Shown piece after piece: positions 43,160-53,915 of a stretch of DNA of 64,000 bases. The translations under genes and the position numbers were made by a program. Positions within the stretch are counted from its first letter, which is position 1; each line of letters opens with the position of its first letter. Below the pieces are notes generated by a model. The model did not search any database, had not been told where the DNA came from, and saw only the letters and a list, made by a program, of their open reading frames with translations. Source of the stretch: Prorocentrum cordatum (taxonomy: Eukaryota > Sar > Dinophyceae > Prorocentrales > Prorocentraceae); assembly GCA_963575745.1 (NCBI GenBank), contig CAUYUJ010015731.1, positions 220,259-284,258 of the forward strand, written 5' to 3'.

Positions 43160-43552
43160 CTCCTCCTCCTCCTGCTCCTCCTGTTCCTTCTTCTCCTCCT
43201 CCTCCTCCTCCTCCTCCTCCTACTCCTCCTCCTCCTCCTCCTCCTCCTCCTCCTCGTTCTCCTCCTCCTCCTCCTCCTCCTCCTCCTCCTCCTCCTCCTC
43301 GTTCTCCTCCTCCTCCTCCTCCTCCTCCTCCTCCTCCTCCTCCTCCTCCTCTCTCTCCTCCTCTCCTCCTCCTCCCCTCCTCCTCCTCCTCCTCCCCCTC
43401 GTTGTCCTCCTGCGTTCTCCTCCTCCTCCTCCTCCTCCTCCTCCTCCTCCTCCTCCTCCTCCTCCTCCTCCCCTCGTCGTCCTCTTGCGTTCTTCTCCTT
43501 CTCCTCCTCCTCCTCCTCCTCCTCCTCCTCCTCCTCCTTCTCCATCCCCTGG
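43160..43552 (+). repeat. (CTC)n pyrimidine array
   Basis: About 390 bp of CTC/TTC triplets with a duplicated CCTCGTTGTCCTCCTGCGTT-like interruption. Confidence 0.95.
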
Positions 43553-43689
43553 TGTGGCTGGCGCCGCTGCCGCGGGCGTGACCGGCGCTCGGATCGGCGC
43601 CCGGATCGGCGCCCGGTGCCGCGGGCGCCGCGCCGGCCGAAGCGCCAGGCGCGCCTCGGCGCGCGTGGGCGACGTGGCCGCCGCGGCCG

Positions 43690-43906
43690 ACGACGGCGGC
43701 GACGGCACCGATTGGTCAGCTCAGGGGGCCCGAAAGTTTTCGTTGAAGGACAAGCAGTTCTACACACTGTTCACTTCTAAGTCTTCGAAGGTTCTTTCTG
43801 AGTTTTTGGGGGGCCAAGGTCCTTTCATGTCTAATGGTTCCATCCTGGGCCTCTTCCTGGCCACTGGGGGGCGAGGAACAAGTAGAAACGAGCGCAATCT
43901 GCAATG
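43690..43906 (+). CDS. Possible exon of an unknown protein
   Basis: The plus frame reads DWSAQGARKFSLKDKQFYTL, then FTSKSSKVLSEFLGGQGPFM and SNGSILGLFLATGG, ending at a TGA at 43904-43906. The composition is protein-like and unlike the surrounding low-complexity sequence. No splice sites or family were identified. It could be a 3'-terminal exon or a repeat-encoded scrap. Confidence 0.4.
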
Positions 43907-43931
43907 AGCACGATTAGAAATGAACGACCTG

Positions 43932-44151
43932 TAGGCTTTCTAGTCGGAGTAGATGGGGTCCGAGGGTCGTGCCGCATCGCCGATACATCGGCGATGCGTC
44001 GCCGATGCGGCTCGATGTGGGGCCCGCTCCTTTCCACGCCGACATCGCGGATGCATCGCCGACGTCGCCAGTGCATCGCTGCAGAGCCGATGTATCGGCG
44101 ATGCGGCGAGATCCTCCGACCTCATCTACTCGATCACCATCTAGGAGGCCT
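43932..44151. mobile_element. TIR element family D, copy 3
   Basis: 220 bp. The left arm CTAGTCGGAGTAGATGGGGT, then CCGAGGGTCGTGCCGCATCGCC, is complemented by the right arm, which ends CATCTAGGAGGCCT. TIRs are about 60 bp. The interior has fewer GCATCGCCGAT units than copy 1. Confidence 0.85.
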
Positions 44152-44169
44152 CTAGCACTGGCATGAACA

Positions 44170-44335
44170 TAATTTCTCCCAGTTCCGCGCGGGTTTCTTG
44201 GATCGGCGCTGGGCCCCCGTTGCGGCGCCTCCGGCGCAGTCCGTGGCGCGCTCCGCGCGCCAGGGAAGGAGGTCCAGGGCCGATCCTAGAAGTTCGCACG
44301 GACCTCAGCGTAAATGGGTTTATGTTGCTTCGGGC
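44170..44335. mobile_element. TIR element family E, copy 3
   Basis: Left arm GTTCCGCGCGGGTTTCTTGG, then ATCGGCGCTGGGC. The right arm is the complement of GGTCCGTGCGAACTTCTAGG, then ATCGGCCCTGG. The outer arms share AACATAA. The centre is a CCTCCGGCGC/GCGCGC hairpin. Confidence 0.75.
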
Positions 44336-44879
44336 TTCTCTGTTTTTGGAGGTTGTCGATGTTTGGTCGCAGGATCGCTCGGGGAGCGAGCTGACCCCTG
44401 AGCCGCCCGCCCCGTCCCTCTTCTCCCTCGGTCGCGTCCTCTCCCCGCTCCCCGTCTGAGCCTCTCGTCGCCGGCGCAGTCGCCCTCTGCCTAGCCGCCG
44501 ACGCAACCAGGAAGTTTGGTCGCAGGTTCTCGAGGCCAGGGGTCAAGGGCAGAAAAAACGCCCCTACCCTGGTTTACGAGGCGCTGTGCGCTGAAACTCC
44601 TGTGGGCTGACAGGGTAAACCCTGCGTGATGTGCCGCGTCCTGGCGGCTCCAGGCTTTGGGGGTTCCCAGGAGGTTCACAGACCCATGGTAGGGTCGTTT
44701 TTTCATCCCTCCAAGGGGTGGTGTTCGTCGGCTGCGCCTCGTCGAGGGCGGCGCCTTCGGGAGGGCCAGGGCCGTGCCGCCGAGGGGTGGCCGGAGGCAG
44801 GGGCCCGAGGGTGCCCCCAGGGGCAACGTTAAGGGGGGGATGCGTCCCAGAAGGGGGACGCCCACAAGGGGGACGCCCA
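44336..44879. other. Unassigned sequence
   Basis: A GGGGGACGCCCACAA direct repeat lies at 44854-44885, just before the GGA array. Otherwise nothing. Confidence 0.3.
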
Positions 44880-45112
44880 CAAGGGAGGAGGAGGGGGAGG
44901 AGGAGGAGGAGGAGGAGGAGGAGGAGGAGGAGGAGGAGGAGGAGGAGGAGGAGGACGAGGACGAGGAGGGGGAGGAGGAGGAGGGGGAGGAGGAGGAGGA
45001 GATGCAGGAGCAGCAGGGGGAGGAGGAGATGCAGGAGCAGGAGGAGGGGGAGATGCAGGAGCAGAAGGAGGAAGAGCAGGAGGAGGAGGAGGAGGAGGAG
45101 GCGGAGGATGAT
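44880..45112 (+). repeat. (GGA)n array with GATGCAGGAGCAG units
   Basis: Pure GGA at 44885-44955, then higher-order GAGATGCAGGAGCAG-type units to 45075. Confidence 0.9.
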
Positions 45113-45439
45113 GACGATATTTGCGGCGCACCTGGTGGGGTTCACAGCCGGAGGGCTCGTGTGCACCCTCGAGGTGCACAGGCAGCGCCGACGAAGGCCC
45201 TGTTGCTCCATCCCGCCCATGAGCACAGCGGACTAGATCGCCGATCTGTCGGCGGTGTGTCGCCGATTCTGGACGGATTGTGCGGCGTTCTCGGCAGCTA
45301 CGGGTCCTCGCTGGCCCTTGGGGCTGTCCAGAACCGACCCTGGATGAAACGCTGTCTCCGGGGAAGGAGTCGGGACAGCTGGGGAACCCGCATTGAAGAA
45401 TCACTTGGTCTATAATTACGACCATCGAAGAAGGAACAT
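45113..45439. other. Unassigned sequence
   Basis: Open plus frame (CGAPGGVHSRRARVHP and on) of uncertain status. No motif. Confidence 0.3.
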
Positions 45440-45570
45440 CTGCATCTGCATACACCTGACAATTGGGAGGTTTACGCGGATTTCGTGGATCAGCGCTGGG
45501 TCCAATTGACGGCGCCGCCAGCACCGATCTAAGAAACCCACGCGGAGCTCCATATGTTCTTTTTTGTTAC
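45440..45570. mobile_element. TIR element family E, copy 4
   Basis: Arms GGAGGTTTACGCGGATTTCG (from 45466) and the complement of GGAGCTCCGCGTGGGTTTCT (to 45551), both continuing inward to GATC-x-G-x-GCTGG. The outer arms (CATACACCTGAC, and complement AAAGAACATATGG) match copy 2. Confidence 0.78.
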
Positions 45571-46059
45571 CCAAACAGTGTTTGCGTTCAGGGATTTCTA
45601 TTTGTTGCTCAGGAACTGGACCTGTCTGCCGCCTTGGCGGCTATGCTGTCGCCGTCGCCGCTTCGTCGACGCCCGTCGTCTGGGCCAGTCTGCAGGTATG
45701 GCGGCTATGTTGACAGGCCTGTCTGCCTGTCTGGTGGCTATGTTGTCGCCGTCGCCGCCCCGTTGCCGCCTCGCATAGATTACACCCCAGAGAATGCATC
45801 GCAGAAGTTGTACTGCAGAGAACGCACCACATATATTCATGTCTGAAAGAGTATTCGGATTTCCCCCCTCCCCCCATCCAGACTTCATCTTTCACCTTTT
45901 GCCGAATCGTTTTTCAATGTTGAGTCTGCACACCCATCATCCATCCGAAATATGAATCCATATCATCCCAGGCAGTTGCTTATTCTCCCCCCTTTCATTC
46001 ATCCTCTGCAGCAGATATGATGCGCGCATACAAGCCCATCCGAAATCAATCATGAGTTT
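45571..46059. other. Unassigned sequence
   Basis: Small duplication of GTGGCTATGTTG(T/A)C/GGCGGCTATG words at 45640-45750. Nothing else recognised. Confidence 0.3.
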
Positions 46060-46449
46060 TCAAGAATCCCTTGCAGCACAAACGGAACAAAATGCACACG
46101 CGCGAGTCGTCGCGCGCGCATGCCGCAATCCTCGAACAGTTCCCGGTGTCGTAAAGATGTCTAAATCGAGTGCCCCGAACACAGATCCATAACCAATGTA
46201 TTCGCAACATGGGTTCTCAGAAGAGCTGACGCTCGCGCTCGTGCGAGTTCTTATGCAAGCCATTGTTTCCCAATCTGTTAGTCGAATGCGACCAACCGTG
46301 CATTTTGTGCGCGTGTGTCGAAATCATTCGAACGTCCTGCGCGCGTGCTGCCGCAATAACCCCATGCAACACACGAAACGAAGTGTACACGCGCGCGTCG
46401 TCGCGCGCGCATGCCGAAATCTCTCAATAACGCAATGCCCGTACGGATC

Positions 46450-46545
46450 TCAAAGTCGAGTGCCCCATATAGATATACATGTATATATATGTGTATATAT
46501 ACAGGTATGTATACATATATATATATATATATATACATGTGTGTA
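46450..46545 (+). repeat. (TA)n-rich stretch in unit 1
   Basis: ATATACATG and TATATATA words; strongly AT-rich within a GC-rich array. Confidence 0.85.
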
Positions 46546-47504
46546 TGTATGGCAACAGCAGTTTCCGACAAAGGTTTGCGCGCGCGCGCCGTTCCGAATT
46601 CTCAAGGAAGTCATCGGCTTGTCAACAATTTCATCAATTTCGGCCAAGTGGACTTCTCGCACGCCGCATGCCGGAATCATGGGAACACTGTTGCGAGCGT
46701 GCTGCGTGGGTGGGCGCGACCCTTGTCAAATAGCTACCTGCGCGCGTCGGCCGCCCGCGCAAGCCGAACTCCTACCAACACCTTCGTCACCGACTCGAGG
46801 CCCCTGTCATCGTCGTTGGCGTGATCAGCATCGGCGTTCCGTTTGCCTTGTCGTCGCCATCGTCATCATTGTCATATTCGTCGCAGCTGTCATCATCATG
46901 TCAACGGCTGTCGACGTCGCCATGATACGCGCTCGCCCAAGTCACCGACTCGCACCGAAGTGGCCGGTGTGAAGTTTTCAGGGGTCAGCGCCACCGCGGC
47001 CGCGTCGGTCGCGCCAAACAAGCTGGCCGCTGCGCGCGAGCACGCGCGGGCGAGCGAGGCCGCAGGGATGCGCCAGCCAACGCCAAGCACTCATCGCAAT
47101 TGCCGCCGCATGGGTTTTGCAAACCGAGTTGCAGGTGGGTGGGTGTGATGATTGCGCGTGCAGTGGGGCTGTGTAGGCTTTCCTCAGTGAGAAGGAATTC
47201 GGATCTACCCCTCTTCCCTGGGAATGCCCCCCCGCCCTGGGAATATGCAGTTTCCAGATGGTTCTGCCCCATCGCTCGTTCGAAATACAGACACATCTCA
47301 GCCCAGCCAGGCAGATATCGGACCCCCCCCCACCAACCCCGTCATCCTGTGCAAAGACAAGAATGCACGCACGCACGTTCATCAAACATCATCTTGCGAA
47401 AAGCCAGAGGAAGACCACGCGCGTGCGTCGTCGCGCGCTTGTCGAAATCTTTCGAACACCAACGGTTCCGCAAGGGTTTCAACATCGAGCGCCCCGCGCA
47501 CATA

Positions 47505-47512
47505 CACATACG

Positions 47513-47563
<51 letters not shown>

Positions 47564-47580
47564 ATATACATATAGATTTG
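47505..47580 (+). repeat. (TA)n array in unit 2
   Basis: About 42 bp of TA dinucleotides at 47519-47560 with diverged flanks. Confidence 0.9.
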
Positions 47581-48955
47581 TAGATGATTGGTGTGTATAT
47601 TCTATATGAACGCACGGTTTTGCAACGTCGGTGTTCGACAAGGTGTGCGCGCGCGCTCTTGCGAATTCTTTCGGAGGCCACGAGGTTCCCAACATTTTCA
47701 TCAAATGCGACCACACAGGCCTCTCGCGCGCGTTTGCCGAGGTCATTCGAGAAACTTCGCGCGCGTGCTTGGGAAGGGGCGACCCCTGTCAAACAATTCC
47801 ACGCGGGCCACTCGCGCTCGTCGGCCGCGCGCGAGTCGAACTCTTTCCAACGCCTTCATCGCCGACGCGTGGGCGCCATCATCGTCATCGGCGTGGTCGG
47901 TATCCGCGCCGTCATTTGCATTGCCGTCGTCAACGCCGTCGTCGTCGCTTGCATCGTCGCATTCACCATCGCGCCCCCCGTCGTCGACCTCGCCGCGCTG
48001 CCGCGCCCGCTCGAGTCGCCGACTCGCGCTCGTTTCTTCGCGCGCCGGCGAGGCCTGTCAGACGCGTTGGGAAGCCCCCCTGGGACCGCGCTATCGCGCC
48101 CGTGGAGGTCGCGCCAGATAAGTGGGCCGCGCTGCGCGCGAGCCTGCGCGCGCTCGCGCGGCCGCCGTCGCGCGCCGGACAGTGCCGGGCAGGCGTCGCA
48201 ATTGCCGCCTCCAGGGTTTTCCGCGCCTGGCGGCCGGCGGGCGGGCGCGACGATTGCGCGGGCAGTGGAGCTAGCGGCCCGCCGCGAACAGAAAAGGCAA
48301 TTGCTCTGCATAAGTTGCGCGCCGCATATTGCGCGGTAGATCGCGCAACGTGCATTTTCTTTTCCAGGAGATCGCTGGGACCCCCCCCCGCCCCCCGCCC
48401 CTGGAGTTGACGACCCCCCTTCGCGATGCGCAGTGAACCCCCCCCGAGCCGCGTCGTCCATCTTAAGAAGGAATTCGCGCGATCCCAGCTTGGCCGGCAT
48501 CGAGCCCCCCCTCGCAATCCCCAGCAAAACATATCATGCGCGCTTTCAATTGTCAGGCGATAACAGTTTACAATAATCCCATGCGACAAATGGGGCGAAG
48601 AGCACGCGCGCGCGTCGTCACGCGCGCATGCCGAAAACCTTTTAAGACATTCGGTCTCGCGGGGGGGTTCAGAATCGAGCGTCGCAATCACGTATGAAAA
48701 CATTGGGCTTTGCAATCGTAATGTCCACGACAATTTGCGCTCGCGCACATGCGAATCTCGCGCGCCCCGCGCGCCCACTTCGAACTCGCTCGAGCGCCCT
48801 GGCGCGCGTGCTGTCGCGAGAATCCCGCGCGGCAAATGAGACGAAGCGCGCGCGCGCGTCGTCGCGCGTGCGCGCCGAAATCATTGAAGCATGCATTGGA
48901 TTTCAAAATCGAGTGCCCCGAGAATATTGTTTAATTACGCGGTTTTACATATCAG

Positions 48956-48998
<43 letters not shown>
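48956..48998. repeat. T19-A24 homopolymer palindrome
   Basis: Nineteen T followed directly by twenty-four A, a perfect fold-back. Confidence 0.95.
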
Positions 48999-49119
48999 TC
49001 CCACGCTCGCGCTCGTGCTGCTTCTTCGGGAAAAGCCAGTGGTGCTCCAGCTTTTTTGCCGACCTCTGCCAAACGGACTTCTCGCGCCGCTCTTCACTCG
49101 CTCGAGCGCCTGCGCGCGC

Positions 49120-49120
<1 letters not shown>

Positions 49121-49184
<64 letters not shown>
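49121..49184 (+). repeat. Poly(T), 64 bases
   Basis: An uninterrupted run of T. It follows a TCACTCGCTCGAGCGCC-like module end. The length may be affected by sequencing. Confidence 0.9.
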
Positions 49185-52100
49185 CTCCCTTCCCCCCTCC
49201 TCGGGGGGGGGGGGTGGGGGGCGCGATCCGCGTCGAATAATGCCGAGCGTCGCGCGCGTCGGCCGCGCGCGCGTCGAACTCTTACAAACACCTTCATCGC
49301 TGACGCGAGGACAGCGCCATCGTGATCGGCGGGCATGATCAACGTTGGCGCCGCCATTGGCCCTGCCATCGGCATCGCCGCCATCCGCCCCGTCGTCGCT
49401 GGTTTCAGAATCGCGCCCACCGTTGTCGGTGTCGCCCCGGCGCCGCGCCCACCCTAGTCGCCGACTCTCGTCGACGTCGGGGAAGTGCCCGGCGGTCAAC
49501 GCCACTGCGGCCGCGTCGGTCGCGCCAAACTAGCTGGCCGCTGCGCGCGCGAGCATGCGCGGGCTCACGCAGCCGCGGAGATGCACCAGCCAACGCCATG
49601 CACTCATTGCAATCGCCGCCGCCTGGGTGTTGCGCGCCAAGTTGCGAGTGGGTGGGCGGGGTGTTTGCATGGGCGCGGGATCTGCCAACTCGCTTGTCAA
49701 AAGAAATTCACCCCCAGAAGATAATGGGCTCTAGCCCCCCCCCCCCCCCCCCGGATTATCAGCTTTCAATGCGCGTGCGATTCTGCCCCGTCGCCCATCC
49801 TAAATGCGAATTTTCACCGCCCCAGGGGCCCCCCGCCCCGCCCCCGCCACGGCCCGCCACCCTTTGCAAACAGTGTTATGCGCGCGCACTCGTTCACTTT
49901 AAACCATAGGTTGCGCGCCGCATATTGCGCGTTACGTCGCGCAGCGTGTATGGTTTTTTCTATGAGAATATTCGGATCCCCCCCTCCCACCCCGGGAGTT
50001 GACGACCCTTCCCCGCGATGTTAGCTGCGTCTGATTATGCCGCATCGTCCAGCCTAGAGATGAATTCGCGCCAGCCCCGCCGACCCGGCATCAACCTCCC
50101 CCCTCCGCCGCTATCCTCAGCAACACATATAACGCGTGCGTTCTCAATTTTCAACAATCAGCAGTTTTCAAGCATCCCACGCAACGGATGAGACGAAGTG
50201 CACGTGCGCGCTATCGCGCGCCCTGCCCGAATTCTTCCAAAAACATTTGCGTTCGCGAGGGTTTCAAAATCGAGCGTCGCAAGCACGTATAAAACACATG
50301 CTTTCGCAGCGCGGATTCTCGAAAGAAGCTCGCGCGCTCCGGCAATTCTTACGCGAATGGTCTTCCATCGGTTTCAGAAAATGTATCCAAACGGGCTTCG
50401 CGCGCGCATGTCGAAATCGTTCGACTGTCCTTGCGCGCGGGCCGTCGCGAGAATCCTTTGCAACGGACGGGGCGAAGTGCGCGCGCGTCGTCGCGCGCGC
50501 ATGCCGAAATCCGTCAAAAAACTTCCGGTTTCGTAACGATTTCCAAACCGACTGTCCCGAATCCATACCATAACTCATGGTTTCGCCATATCAGTCTTCA
50601 AAAAAGCGAGCGCCCGCGTTTTCTTTCTCCACAGAAAACCATATGTTTCAATCTTGCCAGTGAATTCTGCCGAGCGGGCCTCTGGCGCCGCATGCTGGCA
50701 TCATTCGCGCGCCCTTGTGCGCGTGGTGGGGTGGGGGTGGGGGTGGGCGCGGTCCGCATCGCCGTCGCTGGCCGCATCGTCGTCGCTGTCAGCATCGTCG
50801 CCAGCACAGCTGCCATCATCGTCGCGTCTGCCGTCGGCGACGTTGCCGTGGTACCGCGCCCGCCCATGTCGCCGACTCGCACTGAAGTGCCCGCTGGGAT
50901 GGCCCGAGCGGTCAGCGCGACCGCGGCTGCGTCGGTCGCGCCTAACTAGCTGGCCGCTGCGCGCGCGAGCATGCGCGGGCCAGCGCGCCCGCCGAGATGC
51001 GCCAGCCAACGCCGAGCACTCATCGCAATCGCCTCCGCGCTGGTTATGCGAGCCAAGTTGCGGGTGGGTGGATGGGATGATTGCGCGAGCAGTGGAACCG
51101 ACAACTTCAAGTTCGGCAATGTGAAGTCTCCATTTTTATAAAATAGACTCTACCCCCCCGGATTATCGGCACCCTTTTTTCGTATTGCAATTTACGTGAT
51201 GTTCTGCCCCATCGTCATCCGAAGTCCGGCCCAGCCGGCATCGCCCCCCCCCCGCCATTTTCTGCAATGAATAGATGCGCGCGCACTCGTTTGTTACAAA
51301 GTATAAGTTAGCAGCAGTCCATTCCAACAAAAGGGGCGCAGTGCGCGCGCGCGTCGTCGCGCGCATGCCGAAATCCTTCAAACACGCTTGGTTCCGGAAG
51401 GATTTCGAAATCGAGTATCCAAAACACATATAAGCACATGGCTTCGCAGTGCGGAATTTCAAAAAAACGTGCGAGCGCGCGCTCGTCCGAATTCTTGAGA
51501 CAACCATAGGTTTTGAATCGTCTTCAGAAAATGCTGCCAAACGGGCTTCGCGCGCGCATGTCGAAATCGTTCGAACGCCCTTGCGCGCGCGCCGTCGCGA
51601 GATTCCGTTGCCACAGACGGGGCGGAGTGCACGCGCGCGCGTCGTCGCGCGCGCATGCCGACATTCGTCAAAAGCCTTCGGCCTAGTAGCGGCTTCAAAA
51701 CCGAATGTCCCAAACAACATGTCAAAACACATGGTTTCGCAGCGACAGTATTCGAAAAAACGTGCGCGCTCTTGTGAAGTCTTAAGGATCCCATCGTTGT
51801 TTCTCAACGTTTGCATGGCATTCTGCCAAGCGGGCCTCTCGCGCCGCATGCCGACATCATTCGCGCGCCCTTGCGCGCGTGGTGGGGGGGGGGCGTGGGC
51901 CGTGTCAAAAACAAAAAAAACCACGCGGGCCATTTTTGCGCGTCGGCCGGGCGCGCATGTCGAACTCTTTCCGAAACCGTCATCGCTGACGCGAAGGCGC
52001 CGTCATCGTCGTTGGCGTGATCCGCATCGTCGCCGTCACTGGCCGCATCGTCGTCGGTGTCAGCATCGTCGCCAGCACAGCTGCCATCATCGTCGCGTCT

Positions 52101-52400
52101 GCCGTCGGCGACGTTGTGGACGCCATGATACCGCGCCCGCCTAAGTCGCCGACTCGCAGTGAAATGCCCGCTGATGTGTGCCCAGCGGTCAGCGCCACCG
52201 CGGCTGCGTCCGTTGCGCCAAAGTGCATGCGCACGAGCATGCGCGGGCTGTCGCGGCCGCGGAAATGCACCAGCAACCGCCAAGCATTTGTCGCAATCGC
52301 CGCCGCATGGGGTTTGCAAACCAAGTTGCGGGTGGGTGGGTGGGATGTTTGCGCGAGCAGTGGAGCGGACGACTTCAAATTAAGCGCTGTTTAAGGCACC

Positions 52401-53803
52401 GCGTATATTGCTCAACGTAGCTTGCACAGCGTCGGTTGCTCGACGCACACCGTTTGGGGTCTGCGGTGGCTACCATTTTTTCCCAAGCCGCCGCCATGCA
52501 GGTCAATTAGTTCTCCCAGGCCCCTGGGCGGTTCCCCCCGACCCCATCGCGTCGTGAAGAAAGATCACGGGGGCGCATTTCGGCCTGTCTTGGCCTCCAG
52601 GGCCCCCGCCCCAAACGATCAACAAACGAGTCGGCCCGAGAAGCTGATGTTGGGGAGCTGGTCGCGGTCTCCAGGGGTCCGCATTGCAATCAGTCCCAGC
52701 GTCCGGGGTGTTTGGGGCCAGGGCCCATGGCGGCCCTGGTCGGGAACAGCGGCGGCGGCAGCTGACAGCGGGTGGGTGTCCTCTTTAGACCCGCAACGTC
52801 GTGTTTTGCTTGTTCTGGACCCCCAGGGTCTGGACCGCAGGGCCTGGACTCAGGAGGGGAAAAAACACACAGACACAATTAGTTTCTCGGTCGGCCCCCA
52901 GGGTTCGATGTGGGCCCCCGCCGAAGGCCGATTATGCTCCCCAGGGCCTCCCGTCGTGATGTGTTGCGACGCGCGAGGGGGGGGGGTGGCTGGGTCCCGT
53001 GGCTTTCGGGTCATAGTTCGGGTCCCTATAAAGGGCCGTTCGGGGCGATCCGGGCACTCCCAGATAGTCCTCGCAGAGGCGCGACAGCTGCTGGAAGGCA
53101 TCCCGCGGCGAGACTTCTTTCTAAAAGCCACCCGGACTTTCCGACGCCTTCAGCGCCAGCTTCTTGGTCAGAGGAAGCGGCCCCCCTGGACTGTCCAGGG
53201 ATGCGCTCGGGCGAGGCTTTAGAGGGGGACCCCGCCGTGACGACGGGAAGACCCCCCAGAGGCCCTGACGGGGGGGAGAAGTTCTTCCAGAACCAGCGGC
53301 AGTTTCCGAAAACCTCGCGCGCAGGTGCGGCCCGACCCTCCGAGGCGGCAGAGTTCCCCCGACCCATTGTCGATGCCCGGGATCCGTTCTTGACATTCCC
53401 GGGGCCCAGCCATTCTTTTTCTTCTTGATGGCCATTTGTCCGAGGCCATTTGGTCGAATGGATGGGCTTCGGGGTCAGCTGGGTGGCCCCAGGGCCCACC
53501 TCATCTGACGGCATCCATGTTTGATGGCCGGCAGGTTTTCGCCGTGGATCCATTCTTGATGGCCCCCGGGGCCCGATGGCGGCCCCGGGGGCCGAACTCG
53601 AGGCGAGTGAGGCAGGATTGAAAGTAGCACCTCGTCAGAGATATTTTGGATCGAGGGTCTCACACCAATCCCTGGACGTGTCCTGGGGTGCGTTCGGCCC
53701 CCGACTCTCGAGGCGGATCCAGCCGTGGCCACGAGGAGGCTCCAGGAGGCCCACAGATGCAGAGCGAAAGCTCCTTGAATCGGGACCAAGCCGAACGCTG
53801 CAG
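52401..53803. other. Unassigned; may include upstream intron of the tcdA-like gene
   Basis: 52848-52880 has a family H-like end (ACACACAGACACAATTAG). Repeated GCCCCNGGGGCC and CTTGATGGCC words occur at 53400-53590. I looked for an upstream tcdA exon with a start codon and did not find one. Confidence 0.35.
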
Positions 53804-53915
53804 GTACGACCTGCGGTTCCGTGGCGTCCGCCTGCTCTTCGGGGACGCGGCTCTCGCGCGCCTGCGCGGCGCCCGCGCCGCGGTGCTGGGCCTGGGCGGC
53901 GTGGGCTCCTGGGCG
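53804..53915 (+). CDS. tcdA: tcdA-like exon 1 (first seen)
   Basis: About 37 residues, RYDLRFRGVRLLFGDAALAR then LRGARAAVLGLGGVGSWA, containing the ATP-binding glycine loop. The acceptor is placed at GCTGCAG (ending 53803); the donor GTGGCC at 53916. After the donor the frame runs into unrelated sequence. Confidence 0.85.

Larger units (their letters stand above)
46060..52400 (+). repeat. Five tandem units of about 1.1-1.4 kb (satellite-like)
   Basis: The landmark TCGCAAT(C/T)GCC(G/T)CC recurs at about 47093, 48197, 49611, 51024 and 52291, always followed within 60 bp by AAGTTGCGGGTGGGTGG-like sequence or a diverged form, and always preceded by a GCGACCGCGGC(T/C)GCGTCGGTCGC-like block. Spacings are about 1100, 1410, 1410 and 1270 bp. 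Within units, a shorter module (GCGCGCGTCGTCGCGCGC then ATGCCGAAATC) occurs as pairs roughly 240-290 bp apart: 46104/46391, 48607/48849, 50208/50478, 51340/51628. C or G homopolymers, (TA)n and poly(T) lie between modules. No gene, rRNA or spliced-leader signature was recognised, and the open frames in different units do not agree in frame. Confidence 0.8.

Noticed and set aside
46060-52400. Tandem array of rRNA or spliced-leader genes
   Set aside because: I looked for 5S rRNA-like and dinoflagellate spliced-leader sequence and found neither. The units vary too much in length.
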